Made by a program: the position numbers and the translations under genes. The notes below the pieces were generated by a model, which did not search any database, was not told where the DNA came from, and worked only from the letters and a program-made list of their open reading frames with translations. From Gossypium raimondii (lineage: Eukaryota > Streptophyta > Magnoliopsida > Malvales > Malvaceae), in contig NC_068575.1 of NCBI RefSeq assembly GCF_025698545.1, positions 58,413,980 to 58,477,979 on the forward strand: a stretch of 64,000 nt of DNA, in the 5' to 3' direction. This document shows positions 48,765-61,567 of the stretch, piece by piece. Each line of letters starts with the position of its first letter. Position 1 is the first letter of the stretch.

Positions 48765-51700
48765 TCACTTTTTACCAAGTATGTCGTAGAAAACCTTTGG
48801 TTTTCTGTAATCTGTGATGCACAATGCCTACAACCACAAATGTTTTGTTTGTCAGCCATACTATATACATAAACTCATATTAGTCCTGACATAGAACTTA
48901 GGGTTGAATATATAAATTGACTCCAAAGGATTAACCTGCAAATTGGCTCACGAACTATATACATTTTAACAATATGGTACTTGAGAAAATTTAAATAATT
49001 GTCCCAGAACTTGTATTGCTAGCAAATTGCCGATATGGCATGGAGTTGATCAATACTAATTTGTCATGGATCAAGACAGATATTTTTCTAAATGCAGACA
49101 TGGTATTAACTTCACACATGGCAACTTATTATAGGTCAACTAAATCAGGGTAGCAATTTATACAATCGCATTAGCCCATTGTGTTAAATTCGCTCGATGG
49201 AATTAAACCATAGGTACCTGATTTTGAAAAAAAAATTCTTTAGAGACCATATCGTTAAAAGGTGTATAGTTAGGGATCAATTTATACATTAACATACTAA
49301 AAAATATAAGTGGCCTACCTGCATTGCAAATGCAAGGTGCATTAAAGTGGGTTCTGACCATGGCTTCCCTATAAATTGAAGGCCAATTGGCAAACCAGCT
49401 TTGTCATAACCAACCTATCAAAGTATACATGGAGAATCTGATATTAGTAGAATCATACCATTTCAGTGAAGCTGATAGACATTAATTACTGCATAAATTT
49501 TCAAATAAGCGACAAGTGGTAATAAGTTATTACAGGGACAGTAATAGCAGGTAGTCCCAAAAAGTTTCCTGCTATCTGATATCGAATAATGGTACCTGAA
49601 ATAACAAGATGGATTAATTTCACTTCGTTAACTGATTGTGCTAATAAAGCATGAAGATTTAAACACAAAATACATAGGGGAAAATAGGTAAAAAATTCTT
49701 ACCTCCATTTACGTAGTCAAGCTCACCAGTCTTTAGAGCGTTTTTAGATATTGAGTATGCAGTCATACTGTTTTGAAAGAAAAGAAAACTGGTTAAACTT
49801 GGGCATTGCAAGAGAAGGTCTTGCAGTGGGAAGTTTAAGTAAAATAGAAGAATAGATGCAAGTTGTTGCAGTGAAAAAGAGTTTACCCTGTTGTTGGAGT
49901 AACTATGACATCTGCCTTGGCGAAAATTTTGTTATGAATCTGCATATGGCGGTACCTGCATATTTGTAGTCAAGCATCTTACTTAAAACCTATTGATAAT
50001 AAAGGGATTGGCCTAATTTTAATATAAGACCATAGGACGCCCAATATTTAATATCGCTTAACAACTGTAATGGATCTCCATCATGTGCAAGCAAAGGGGA
50101 AGACCGAAGAACCCACCGCATGACAAACTTGAAAGGGACAATAATAGAATAAAACCTGAATTCTAATATCATGTTACGCATCCAACATAAAATCATTTGG
50201 CTAGTTTTAATTTTAATATATACTAAAAAAAAACATGATGTTCCAATATCAAAATAAAACTACAATAGGTAACCACAATTTATCAATATTAAAAGAATAT
50301 TCAAAATTTATAAGTTCAAGTTCTTGTAAATTTTTGTTTAAGATCATACACCATCTTAAAAGTATCAATCCAAAAAAAAAAAAAAATCAGACCATGAATA
50401 ACTTATTAAATCACCAAACGACTCTACAATTGATCCTAATCCATTGGTGAACCTAGACGGTTGCTCACCCCTACGAAGTTTATATTATAAATGACATCTT
50501 TTTTTTTTTTTGGGGGGACAGCTTACCTCAGTTTCTGGGCCTTTATATACTCATTGCTGTTGAAAGCACCATATATATCAACTACTACTCTTGCATCCCA
50601 TCCAAATTCTGAACGGCCCCTACTTGAAAAAGTTTATATTGTCAGAATCTATAGTTTAAAATACTGGAGATCATGAATATAAAGAGTATATAACATGGTG
50701 GTTAAAGTCTAGAATATAACATACAAATTTTCCAGATGAGAACTCAGTGCAGTACTGCATTCGGAACCAATTGTCACATAATGTGCCAGGCGCATTACTT
50801 CTAGCTCTGGTATGGTAACCTCTACAGTCTTAACAAGAGGGAAATTTATTGCTACAATAGTCTAACTTGGTTATATAAAATATATATAACTAAAAAAACT
50901 TGGTTTTTGATATCATATTATGCATCCGATCTAAAACCAATTGACAGCAAATAGAGATTCCTAACAATAGAACAAAACTCGGGCTTTGATGAAACCGATC
51001 TTTAACAGATGTGTGATAACACCAGTTAACAACTTTAATACAAAAATGGGTAGTACTAGTTAAAGAAAGAATCCATTGCTAATTACCTTCCAATTGTAAC
51101 GCTCACAAAGCAATTGCACAGCATTAGAGCAGCATAATCTGATCTCTTCGTTGCAATCGTTGAACCACTAATAGAGCCGATTGGTGAAAAAAACAGGATA
51201 GAAGGAATTAGAATTTAACCCTTTTTAAGCTATAATTGATGAAAAAAATGGACTCCAATTAAGTGATCATATAATTTCATCGCTTACCTCTCCATATATT
51301 GCAAGCTTGATGTTTGATATTGGATTTGTGGAGTTCAGCAACGGAAAATGTATTTTGGGCTGGCAGGTTATCCAAACGCCAAAGAAGATAAGTAAAAGTT
51401 ATCCAAACTTAGATTCTCTTGTAAAATTACTATGGTATGAAGAGATACATTACTCATACGACTTACCTAGTGAGTGTTATATATGGTATGTGTTTAAAAT
51501 GAATATGTCTAAACTTCTTTTAAAAAATCGATATATTTTGAGTATTATATCTTATATAAAGGTCTAACTCGAACACAAATATTAAATACGAATATTTTAG
51601 AAAAAAAAAAAAGATGAAGAGTGCTGGAAATATAGGTGAAAAGAAGACATCACAAAGTCATTATTAGAAACCAACCAACGAAGGTTATCGCTATGTTCCT

Positions 51701-54700
51701 AGAGCTTCAAGTCATAAAAAATCAAAATAATTAAAGAAAAGGCAAATTCATATCAAAGAATTTTATACTTACAGTTTTAAGTTTCAAAATGTTTATTTAC
51801 ACTAAAGAAAAAAGAAAAAAAAATATGCTTGTATGAGAAATCGGTTTGGCACAGAAACTGATATCAAAATCAGCTTTCTCCTGAAAGAAAGATGATCTGT
51901 GCATTGAAAACAACAATTAATACCCAGAATTTTTAGTGAATCTCTATAACTGGTACTCACAGGCAAAGTGGTTGGCTCATGTGATGGAAGATGACCACTA
52001 ATAGCAGCATAACTGAGAACAGAAAACAGAAAACAAATCTAAGTCATATCTACAACTAACAATGTAGCCTATGAAAGTCAATGGAATTCAGTGATATATA
52101 TAAACTCGAAGCTTAGTCCCATTGATTCATGCAATCACTTTTAAGAGATGGCATCTAACAGTTTAGGGGTTTCAGGTTTGAATCCCATCTGCAAGCACTT
52201 CCTTATTCCCTGTTTGCGGCCTTCTCAATTCCAAAAAAAAAAAAAAAAACAGGGAGAGAAAACTTACACAATAAATGCATCCTCTAAGGTACCTGCTAGT
52301 ACTCCAACCATTCCTACTGTCCAGTTCAGAGGAAGAACACTGGAAACATGATAAACATTTTTAGATATTGGTTATATTTCACACCTAATTGAACACAAAG
52401 AATTGTTTTACCTAAACAAGTTCTCACCCTGAATGAGGAATGCGTCCAAAAGTCGGTTTGAACCCGACAACACCAGAAAGGGATGCAGGCATTCTCACAG
52501 ATCCTACACAGAAACCAAATATGAAGTGCGTATGTCCTTTGAACTTATTCACGTGGCAAAATTTTCTGTCGCCTTTTTTGCAATTTTGATGAATGAACAG
52601 TACATAGAGGATGATAAAATAAAGATGATAGTGCATAGCTGCTCGTTACGGCAATGAAAGAATTGTTACTCCTAATTGGTTGTTATAATATTGCTAAACT
52701 ATTCAGTTCTCAGGCTCAATAGTATATCACTCAAAAAACATGACTAAGAATTCCACACTTCTTCCATTTTGAAGGTAATAATAAAGGATTTAACCATAGT
52801 TGCAGTCTTGAAGGTTTAATTTGGATATTTATCACTGAGTTTTCAGCAGTGGCAGATCTTGGCATTAAATTTTGGGGCCTAACTAAAATTTTTAAAAACT
52901 TTGATGGTTTTAGTGAGATTTTTCAAAAATTTTGGTAGGTCTATTAAAAACTTTCAAAATTTTAGAGGTTTTATGAAAAATTACAATAAAAAATAAAAAT
53001 TTGAATAGTCTAATTGAAATTTCAAAGGTTTAATAATAATTTTCAAAAATTTGAGGGGCCTAATTAAAATTTCAGAAAATTTTAAGGGTATAACTAAAAT
53101 TTTCAAAAACTTGGGGTGGGGGGCCAAGGGCCCGCTAGGCGCTAATGAGGTCCGCCTCTGGTTTTCAGTCCAAGAGAATCAAAAGAATCTATTCAGGGAT
53201 GAAACTTGAAAGCATTCAACCATGGCTACCTTGGACAAGTTTAAAAGGTGGAATTTATTGCACACCTATTTCTATACTTGTTGTCTATACTTTTACAAGT
53301 ATATCTACGTAGACTTAGTGTTTATGTTGATTATGTAATCATAAGAGTTGGCTATTGATCCTAAGTTTAAAAGTTCGGTTGTTTTTCGATGAAGGATGAC
53401 AAACTTTACCTCCTCCGTCCACACCAAGGGCTGCAGGGCATAACCCTGCACACACTACTGCTGCAGATCCACTAGAAGAACCACCAGAGATTCTGCTGGG
53501 ATCATAGGGATTTCTCGGAGGCCTGCAAAATTCACAAAAGGAACATGTTACAGTATTTAGTTGTAAGTTTGGTTTATGAAAGAGGAAAGCAACAAGAAAT
53601 CCCCACCCATAGTGGGGATTTATCCCACTTGGTGTAGCTCCAAGCTCATGCATATTAGTCTTTCCAACAAGTATAGCACCACAGGACCTGAGTCGTGCAA
53701 CACAGCATGCATCGCCTGTACATGGTCTAACCTTGTGCAGCCACTTTGTACCTCCTATAAGAATAAGAACTGAGATAGGGACAAAGAATAACCATTAAAT
53801 AAAAGGAATTGATGTGCAACTGAAGAAGTTAGGTGACCTGTAGTTGGATATGGAGAACAATCTATTTCATCCTTGACAGCAATTGGAACTCCATCTAGAG
53901 CAGATATTGGAGCTCCTGAATAAGAGAACAATGAGATCTGTATGACTATTAGACGGAACTGACAAAGGGATATTGCAAATAGAAAAAGATTCTATATGAA
54001 AATGGAAGTCCACTTCTACTAAGTTTGGAAATCAGCTAACTTGTTTTTCACTTTGATCTTCGCATGGAATATAAGAAAGATGAAGTATGCTTGAATATGA
54101 TTATTTCCTTATGATAATGTAAACAACAATGTCTCAATAAGAAAGCACATTAAGATATGTAATGTGACTAAATTACTGTAAAAGGTTACCTCTTTCATAC
54201 CGAAGAGTTGATTCTGTAGCTTGCCTTAGGATATCTTCAGCATCATAGTTAATGAAGAAGGCTATTGACAAAGGACGACTGGAAGATTCATGAACAGCAT
54301 CTATAAACCGCTCTGCAATCTGCAGAATTGAAAATTGGTTTCCGTGATGATAGAAATGTAATCACAAATAATCATTCTTTAGGTGAAAACCTAATCACAA
54401 ATATTAGTGGGATGTTGACAACATGCAATAAACTAAGTAACCAAGAGTGGTACCTTCAATGGAGTTATTTCCCCATTTCTATAGGCTCTTGAATAATCCG
54501 CTATTGTCCAACGCCGGAAACAGCTGAATTTGAAAGCATCTAGTGAATTCTCTGAGGTTAAAGGAAGGCAATTCATAGCTTGTTGAACTCTTTCTGCTGG
54601 AGATGCATCAGAATCAATCTCTATGACTTCTTGCTCATCAAGGTCTGTGTTGATGCAACCAAATTAGACACAACATTAGAAGTTAATAATTTGAAAGGAT

Positions 54701-57519
54701 ATAAACAGAAGCTCATAGAACTATAATTCAAAAAAAAAAGCAGCAGCATAAATACATACATATGCCATTCTGAAGACATCATCCCTATAGCTAGATATTT
54801 CCCCCAGTTATTGTGACCTATTTCTACCTCAAATTATGCATCCCATGAACTTGACTATATAATGAACATCCTTATAGTTCCCTTAACAGTCCACTAGATG
54901 AAGCTTTAACAATTCATCAAACACCTTTGAAGCATAAGAAACTTCCAGCATTTGGTAATTGCAAACAGAAGTTGTAGAAAATTCATAAATCACTAAACGG
55001 CAGCCGATATTTTGATTCATTGGTTAACTAGTTTTACAATGCTTCCAATCATCCAACTTCTAATGTGATAAAGATCAAGGACTATGAGTTGTATCCAAAA
55101 TATGTTTGATCTAAGGCATGCGTACCAACATAAGGATGCAATGGAACAAACATGGGTGGTTCCTCCACCGTTGCATTCGAGATAAACTGCACAAGAGTAA
55201 AACATGTTGTGTAAGAGATTAACCATAAACACCAAACAAACAACCATGTCCATCACAAAAACACTATGTTCTTTTTTCAGGGATCGAAGATACCATATTC
55301 TTTTTATGGCTGAATGATTCTCTTCATATCAGTGCATTGCAAGTACATAAAAGTGCAACAAATTCAGTGTATTAAACATGTTATAAATTATAATCTGCAC
55401 GGATTTTGAAAAAATAAGAAACAAAAAACCGTGATTTAGTTAGAGAAAACAAGACTTGCATTCAATGAAGTGGCTAATTAAACAGTAATTTAATTTTAAT
55501 GCAAATATTTTTATTCATCATAAGATTACATTGTTTTATTTATAATAGTTTAGCATATAAAAAAAGGTTTAATAACAAATTTGGCCACTAAAGTTTGTAT
55601 GTTTTATCAAAATGGACTTAATTATATTTTGAGCCTTTTTGGCCATTAACCTTTGTTCTTTTTTCAATATGCTTTTTTAACAGATTCAATGAAAGTACCA
55701 TTAAAAAAGTTAATAGGGATGATGTGAAATGTGGAAAATAATAAAATAAATAATACATTAAATTAAAAACAACTCTTAATTTAAAGAAAATAAATGTACT
55801 TATCTAAGAAAAATTATACATTAAATTAAAAAACTCTTAATTTAAAGAAAATAATCGTAATTATCTAAGAAAAATTAACTCTTAATTTCATATGTGGAAT
55901 ATTTTAATGAGATTTAATGAATAAACTTAAGGTTTCAATCTTTCATAGGTTTATTTTCTTTAAATTAAGAGATTTTTTAAACTTCATGAATTATTTATAT
56001 ATTTTATTATTTTCACATGTAATTATTTTATTGGGTTATCTAAGTAATAAATTACATCTCATTAAAAATATTCCACTTATGAAATTCTACATCATCCTGT
56101 TAACTTTTTTAACAATATTTTCATCAAATTTATTAAAAAAGCAATTTAAAAAAAAAGGTTGATGGCCAAAAAAGGCTCAAAAATACAATTAGAATCATTT
56201 TGACAAAATATGTAAACGTTAGTGGCCAAATTTATCATTAGGCCTAAAAAAATTTATCATAGTCACTAGACTTGCCTATGGATCAAACCAGTCGATTGGG
56301 TCCAAAAGCCCATTTGAAAAGTAGAAGGATTTTGACAAAAATATAAATCTAGAAAATGTGTTTGGGAAAAAAATAAGACCCGTTTAGAAAACGGGTCGGG
56401 TTTCGAGTAAGGGTTTTTTTCACTTGAGCCCGGGTTGACCCGAATTTGCAAAAGAAAAAATTATTGTTTTGTTACTATTATTAATTGTTTCCTGTCATTT
56501 CATTATTATGGTGTTATTATTTTATTGTTATTATTTGGATATTGTATAACTATTTATTTTATTATTGATTTTGCCATTATTTTAGAGACATTTACTTGTT
56601 AAATTGTATCTATATTAATATTATTTAAGTATAAAAAATTTTAATGTTTTTGATATATTATATTTTTATTTTTACATAAAAATAAAATTACAAAAATTAA
56701 TACCAGCAATCATATCAGAATTTTAGATTTTTTATTCAAATCAAATTTGAACAAAATTTTAAACTCTTTTTTCGATTGAGCACCAACCTAAAATTTTATT
56801 AGTACCGGCACATAGAGAACTCTAGATACAACAAGAGCGTTGGTCATAAAGTCAATGATAGTGATGAGTGAACCAGAAACATTAATGGCGTTGCTTCTTC
56901 GAGATTATAATAATTAAAGAACAAAAAAAAAAAGAACAAGTGAAGGAGAATGAAGGCAATAAGTGTGTACCTTGTGAACTCGATTCAGCCTCTTCAAAAT
57001 GTAGAACGCCAATGCTCCAAATATCCTTGACTCCAGAATCCACGCAAATATTTTTGCCAGCAATCCTCCCATGCGAGGAGCTACATACATACATACATAT
57101 TCAGAAAATTATATATACATGCAAAAGGAGGCAAACTTTGAAGGAGAAAGTCAACGACAGCTATCTTAAGTAGAAACAGAACATCTGAGATTCCAGATTC
57201 AGCAACTGTTGAGTCAGTAAAAAGAGATTCTTAAACAATTCGAAGAATTCTCAGATTCAGACAAAGCTTCTCAAAGCCTTTCATTTTATCTATTTAAATA
57301 AACCCCTCTCTCTCTCTCGCTCTCTCTCTCTCTATATATATGAATTTGATGTAAAAGAAAAAAAGTGATGATGATGATGATGAATGGTGAAAAATGGATG
57401 GAAATGAGGAAATAGAAACCTTTGATATCGGCTTCGACATATATCTCGTTACTGTCAGGACCAAGATCAAGTTGCTCTACTGGCTTGTAAACCACGCCAG
57501 CAGCTCTCAATAATCCCAT
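48765..57519 (-). CDS. FAAH: Fatty acid amide hydrolase, amidase-signature family (611 aa, 20 exons)
   Basis: Exons (minus strand): 57519-57420, 57080-56971, 55186-55126, 54644-54454, 54319-54190, 53915-53838, 53754-53607, 53522-53410, 52503-52428, 52339-52268, 52012-51961, 51359-51288, 51167-51087, 50828-50725, 50619-50527, 49955-49887, 49767-49703, 49595-49534, 49414-49319 and 48827-48765. All phases agree, giving 611 residues; Arabidopsis FAAH is about 607. It hydrolyses N-acylethanolamines and related acyl amides to fatty acid plus amine, at endomembranes. A hydrophobic N-terminal helix (about 37-65) probably aids membrane binding. The amidase signature is complete: Lys212 (IAVKDEID), Ser288 (GGSSSGSAA) and nucleophile Ser312 (DGGGSVRMP) form the Ser-cisSer-Lys triad with the family's spacing. 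The C-terminus has [20 protein letters not shown]. Introns carry several mobile elements (8, 2 and 19), and none disturbs an exon. Confidence 0.96.
48905..49290. mobile_element. Foldback element in FAAH intron 19
   Basis: The left arm includes ctcacgaactatatacattttaacaatatgg and the right arm is its imperfect reverse complement (ccatatcgttaaaaggtgtatagttagggatc). The arms start with taaattgactcc and end with ggatcaattta. It fills most of the intron between the last two exons. No clear target duplication. Confidence 0.6.
52847..53160. mobile_element. hAT-superfamily MITE with exact 8-bp target duplication, in FAAH intron 8
   Basis: A 314-base element with imperfect terminal inverted repeats (cagtggcagatcttggcatt; right end reversed cagaggcggacctcattagc). 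It is flanked by exact 8-bp duplications (gttttcag at 52839-52846 and 53161-53168). The interior is a series of ttttcaaaaattttgaggggcc-like modules. Eight-base target sites and CAGNGGCGGA-type ends define hAT MITEs. No transposase is encoded. Confidence 0.85.
55560..56251. mobile_element. Long foldback element in FAAH intron 2 (about 690 bp)
   Basis: The left arm (ggtttaataacaaatttggccactaa...ttggccattaaccttt) and the reverse complement of the right arm (ggcctaatgataaatttggccactaa...ttggccatcaacctt) match over about 110 bases with few differences. The interior also has inverted copies of cttaatttaaagaaaataa. The left half carries a tandem copy of that unit (about 55780 and 55840). A truncated relative is at 11963-12300. 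Non-autonomous; superfamily not assigned. Confidence 0.8.
57303..57340. repeat. (CT)n/(TA)n microsatellite in FAAH intron 1
   Basis: A run of CT units, interrupted once (tcgct), passes straight into tatatata. On the sense (minus) strand it is a GA repeat near the middle of intron 1. Confidence 0.85.
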
Positions 57520-57744
57520 TTTACTGGAAAAAAAAATGCTTTGTAGATCGCTGCTGCTGGTTTTGGGCAAATTCAGTACCAGAGGTTCAATAAAAAGTCA
57601 AACAATACATGTATATGTATATAATTTGTACTGCAAGTAAATAAAGTACAGCTAGGATATGATAGGATATTTCTACATGTTGGTCGTTACTATCAAAGCT
57701 AATATTATTAATACCGATCGTTTTGTCATTATCGATTTAATTGC
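57520..57744. other. FAAH promoter region
   Basis: Upstream of the minus-strand FAAH start at 57519. It contains a tatatgtatataa-like stretch at about 57610-57625 that could serve as a TATA element. No other signal. Confidence 0.35.
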
Positions 57745-58598
57745 ATTATTAATAGGGTATTTTTATTTATCTTAGATTATATTTTAGTCATTTATATTTG
57801 AAATGTTTCGTTTTAGTCACTTATGTTATCGTTTTATTACGAAATGATCACTCTGTTGTTAAGATCAATTACCTTTCAAACGATAGTCCAACGTGACAGT
57901 TAAAATGGGCTTTAAATGCCAATGTAGATGCCTGGCCCAGTAAATTAATTGATTTTTTTAATTAAATAAATTTAACTAATTGAATTTTTCGAATTAATTA
58001 AAGGAAAATATTATTTTGGTTTTCTGAAATAATCAAAACCAATGCACCAGATTAATCCTCGAATTGGAAAAAAAACTTTTGGTCTCCTTTTTCTTTTCTT
58101 TTTCGTTTTCAATTTAACTGAAAAAATCATTTATTTTCATAGCCATCTTTGTTAAATCGAAACAATAGAAATCAAATTGAGTGCTCCATCAACCGATTGG
58201 ATTTTTTATTCAAAATGAAAGAACAAATGATCGTTTCAATAGAGGGTCCAGTCATGAATTACAGTAAGTAATGAGTTTTTTATTCTTTACCTAAATTTTG
58301 GGTTCAATTTTTTTTTTTTTTTGCAAAAAGATGGTTCTATCTTTTCATGTTTTTCTGTATGTGTGACAAACAAATGACATGCTCAAACCGATAATAAAAG
58401 AAACTAAAACGATAATGTTTTAACAGTAGATGTTATGGTTTAACTATCACGTCTGACTGTCGTTTGGGAGGTAACTGATCTTAATGGCAATATGACCATT
58501 TCATAACAAAACGATATCATAAATGACTAAAACGTAACATTTCAAACATAAATTACTAAAATATAACTTGATACAAATAAAAGTGACTATTTAATAAT
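57745..58598. mobile_element. Long foldback element (about 850 bp) upstream of FAAH
   Basis: Arms of roughly 150 bases are inverted copies. The left is attattaatag...ttatattttagtcatttat...gaaatgtt(t/a)cgttttagtca, then aagatcaattacc. The right reversed is attattaaatag...ttatattttagtaatttat...gaaatgttacgttttagtca, then aagatcagttacc. The interior is unrelated A/T-rich DNA. It lies 225 bases upstream of the FAAH start, so it may overlap promoter DNA. Confidence 0.8.
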
Positions 58599-60720
58599 TT
58601 GTCCTTATTAATATCAACCTCTCCATTCGTTTCGTTTCATCTATTATAAAAGTATCTTACCGAATTTGATAGCAAGAATAACTAACATCGATTCAATAAA
58701 AGAATAAAAAAAATCAAGGAAACTACCTCTGTTGGAATTTCTATTTAAAAATTGAATTAAAAGTAGGTTTATTATATTTATATAAAAAAAAAGAACGGAC
58801 CAAATTTTAATATTATTTATTGAGTGTAAAAAGTGAAAAATAAATGTTTAGGGTATTTGAATTGGGTAAAACTGTAAAAGTGAAAAGTGGAATTAGATAT
58901 AATAATAAGGGACCCTTTACAGGCTGCCAAGGAGGAGTACGTTTTATTATTTTCTCCATTGTCCAATTTAAAGCAGACAGCTGTCTTGCTCACGTTATTA
59001 ATTATTCACTATTATTATGTTTTTGTTTTTTTAAAGTAAATTTATTAATTCATTCCATAAATAGAGTTATACAATTTACGAAAAAAAATAACATATACTT
59101 ATCATGGATAATAAAGATTAAGTTTTATCAATACAAAAAAGGTTTCAGTCTTAACATCAATAAAATATCATGACATGTTGATAATTGATTTTGTCACAAC
59201 TCAAGCACGACATATCTAGAGTGATTGCAAGCACTTAATACGATAAGAAAACCAATCCTAGATAATCCAAAGCGGCAAGCAAAAATCGACAAAATAATTA
59301 AGCATTAACCAAACTAAAGAAGACGATAACAAAACTATCCCTAAAATCACTTGTAAAACTAAGATATTTTATTTTTACTTTTTTAAAATATTATATAAAT
59401 CTAAGAAAAATGCGTACATATGATTACATTTAAATCCAAAATATCATAATTTTGATATATCAAATTTACTATTTCAACCAAAATCACATTTAATTTATAT
59501 ATATTTTATAAATTTACTGGATACAAGTTTTTACTATATATATACACACCAGACTTTCATACATAGAATGAGATGAGGTAAACTTCACATCCTATAGAAA
59601 TATCAATCCCTACGCTCCTTTCCCATGATGGATTCATCTCAACCCACTAACTAATTCATAAAAGTATGATTTTATAAGGACGCATTTTTATTAGACTGTT
59701 AGAATTTGAATTTTGAAATCATTATTCTATTAATATATCACATGATTATTGTCACAAATATGTAATTTATATTTATGTTTATGTGGAATAATGATATAAA
59801 ATATATATTTTTTGTCGATTGAGTTTTAATTCAATTGACATCATTGTTATAATAATAAAAACGAGGTTCATTTGAGAGCGTTTAAATACATTCTCTCTGC
59901 TTTAAACGAGTTGTAAGTAGAAAATAGAATTGTATCAACCTTTTATTTCATGCATAAATAATTATATTTTAAACTTTTGCGTTAAAATTAATTATAATAT
60001 ATTATATGCTTTAAAAGTGAAATTATCCTCATCAATACGAAAACAGCCATCCTTATTTATATAACCATAATCTAATCATTCATTATTTGACAAGAGATCA
60101 TTATTTAGAGTTGAAAATTATCCCACATTTTTTTTATTAATGCTTATGAGGAAGGTCATCCTTTTATATAACCTCATATGCATCTTTAATAAGTTGAGAG
60201 ATTGTTTTTACCTTAATAATTTTAGTTTTGATGTATAATGATATTTGTGATTCAAATTATTTTAAAAAAATAGAATGTTATACACATCACATGTATAATA
60301 AACATATCATTTGACGCGATGGGATTATTATCGAAAAATTGTTTACCTTTCTAAATAATAGGACTTTTAATTTTCTATAGCAACTATTTAATTTGTTAAT
60401 GCTTTTGATATTTCTGCAAGTATTTAGAGACTTGAGTTACATTTGAATGGATGGTAGGATTGTTAAAATAAATTAACTACATGAAAATATTAAATATAAT
60501 TAATTTAAAATATATTTAAAAACATAAATAAATATAACTAAAGTAATTACAAGTTAAATAGTAAAAAGAAATGAAAGGAAGATTAAAAGAATACTTTTGA
60601 CCTCTACTAAAGTTACAATTGTTAGCTAAACCTAACATTTCTAGTTGAAAATAAGAGCATCATTGGAGGAAAAAAATCACACTAAGAGGGGTAAAAATAT
60701 CAAGGAAGTTTTTGCATTTA
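58599..60720. other. AT-rich intergenic DNA
   Basis: No supported gene. A 109-codon frame at 58844-59173 (+) is low complexity with no family I recognise. No clear repeat structure seen. Confidence 0.4.
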
Positions 60721-61014
60721 ATGGCGGATTGTATTTTGGCTTATCTACTAAAAAAAATTGAGCAAATTAATTCTTATACCTTTTGAAACACGCAAATTAA
60801 ATCATCCGATAAATTTTCTCTTTTAATGATGACGTGGCACATGAAATTTTAGCTATAGTTCAAGAATTAGTTTAGTAATTAATTATTTTAATTAATGTTT
60901 CACATCATCATTTAACAAATAAAATTTAATGGAGGAGCTAATTTGCATGTTTCAAAATGTATAATGACTAATTTGCCCAATTTTTTAGCAGAGGGCCGAA
61001 ATGCAATCCATCCC
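60721..61014. mobile_element. Foldback MITE-like element (about 295 bp)
   Basis: The left arm ggattgtattttggc...ctactaaaaaaaattgagcaaatta...ttttgaaacacgcaaatta is an imperfect inverted copy of the right arm (reversed: ggattgcatttcggc...ctgctaaaaaattgggcaaatta...ttttgaaacatgcaaatta), over about 100 bases. A matching inner pair (tttaatgatgacgtggcac and its mirror with gatgtgaaac) extends the hairpin. Confidence 0.75.
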
Positions 61015-61099
61015 TGAATACAAGGGCTTCTTGGTAATTTTACCGGCTGTTGCTTAAATATTTCATACATGTCAAATTCCACTGTTAGACATTGTATTT

Positions 61100-61567
61100 C
61101 GTGTAAATTGTGAAATTAGTACCTATATTTTAATTTAATCAAATTTAGCCCCTGTACTTTTTAAATTTTGAAATTATAGTCCTGATCCAACAGTAATAGT
61201 TAAATCTATTTGATTAAATTATGTTATTAGTCTTGTATTATGCGTAAAGTTATACAATTGGTCCACGTTCAACAATTGGATCATTCTTAGTGGCTATATT
61301 TTTTAATTTGAAAATTTTAGTCATAATGCAAACAATAGTCGTTGAATCTATTAATTAATTTTGTGTGAGTAATATGTGAAAATAACAAACAAATATAACA
61401 TTACACATGTGATAATAAGCTTGTCATGTCAAATTTTAAAAATAACAAAACTTAACTCAATGACTTTAATAGCTATCATTTTACTAGGACTAAGCTTTTA
61501 ATTTCTAAAATTACAAAGGTTGAAAATAATCAAATTAAAATACAAGTATTAAACCTACAACTTACAT
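61100..61567. mobile_element. Foldback element (about 470 bp)
   Basis: The left arm gtaaattgtgaaattagtacctatattttaatttaatc matches the reverse complement of the right arm (gtaagttgtaggtttaatacttgtattttaatttgatt), with a second matched inner block (aaattatagtcctgatccaac against its mirror at about 61480). Substitutions show it is old. Confidence 0.6.

Noticed and set aside
51307..51567. 86-codon + strand frame over FAAH
   Set aside because: It overlaps FAAH exon 12 on the opposite strand and continues into intron. No independent coding support.
58844..59173. 109-codon + strand frame in the last gene desert
   Set aside because: Low-complexity Lys/Ile/Asn/Phe-rich translation with no splice partners or family likeness.
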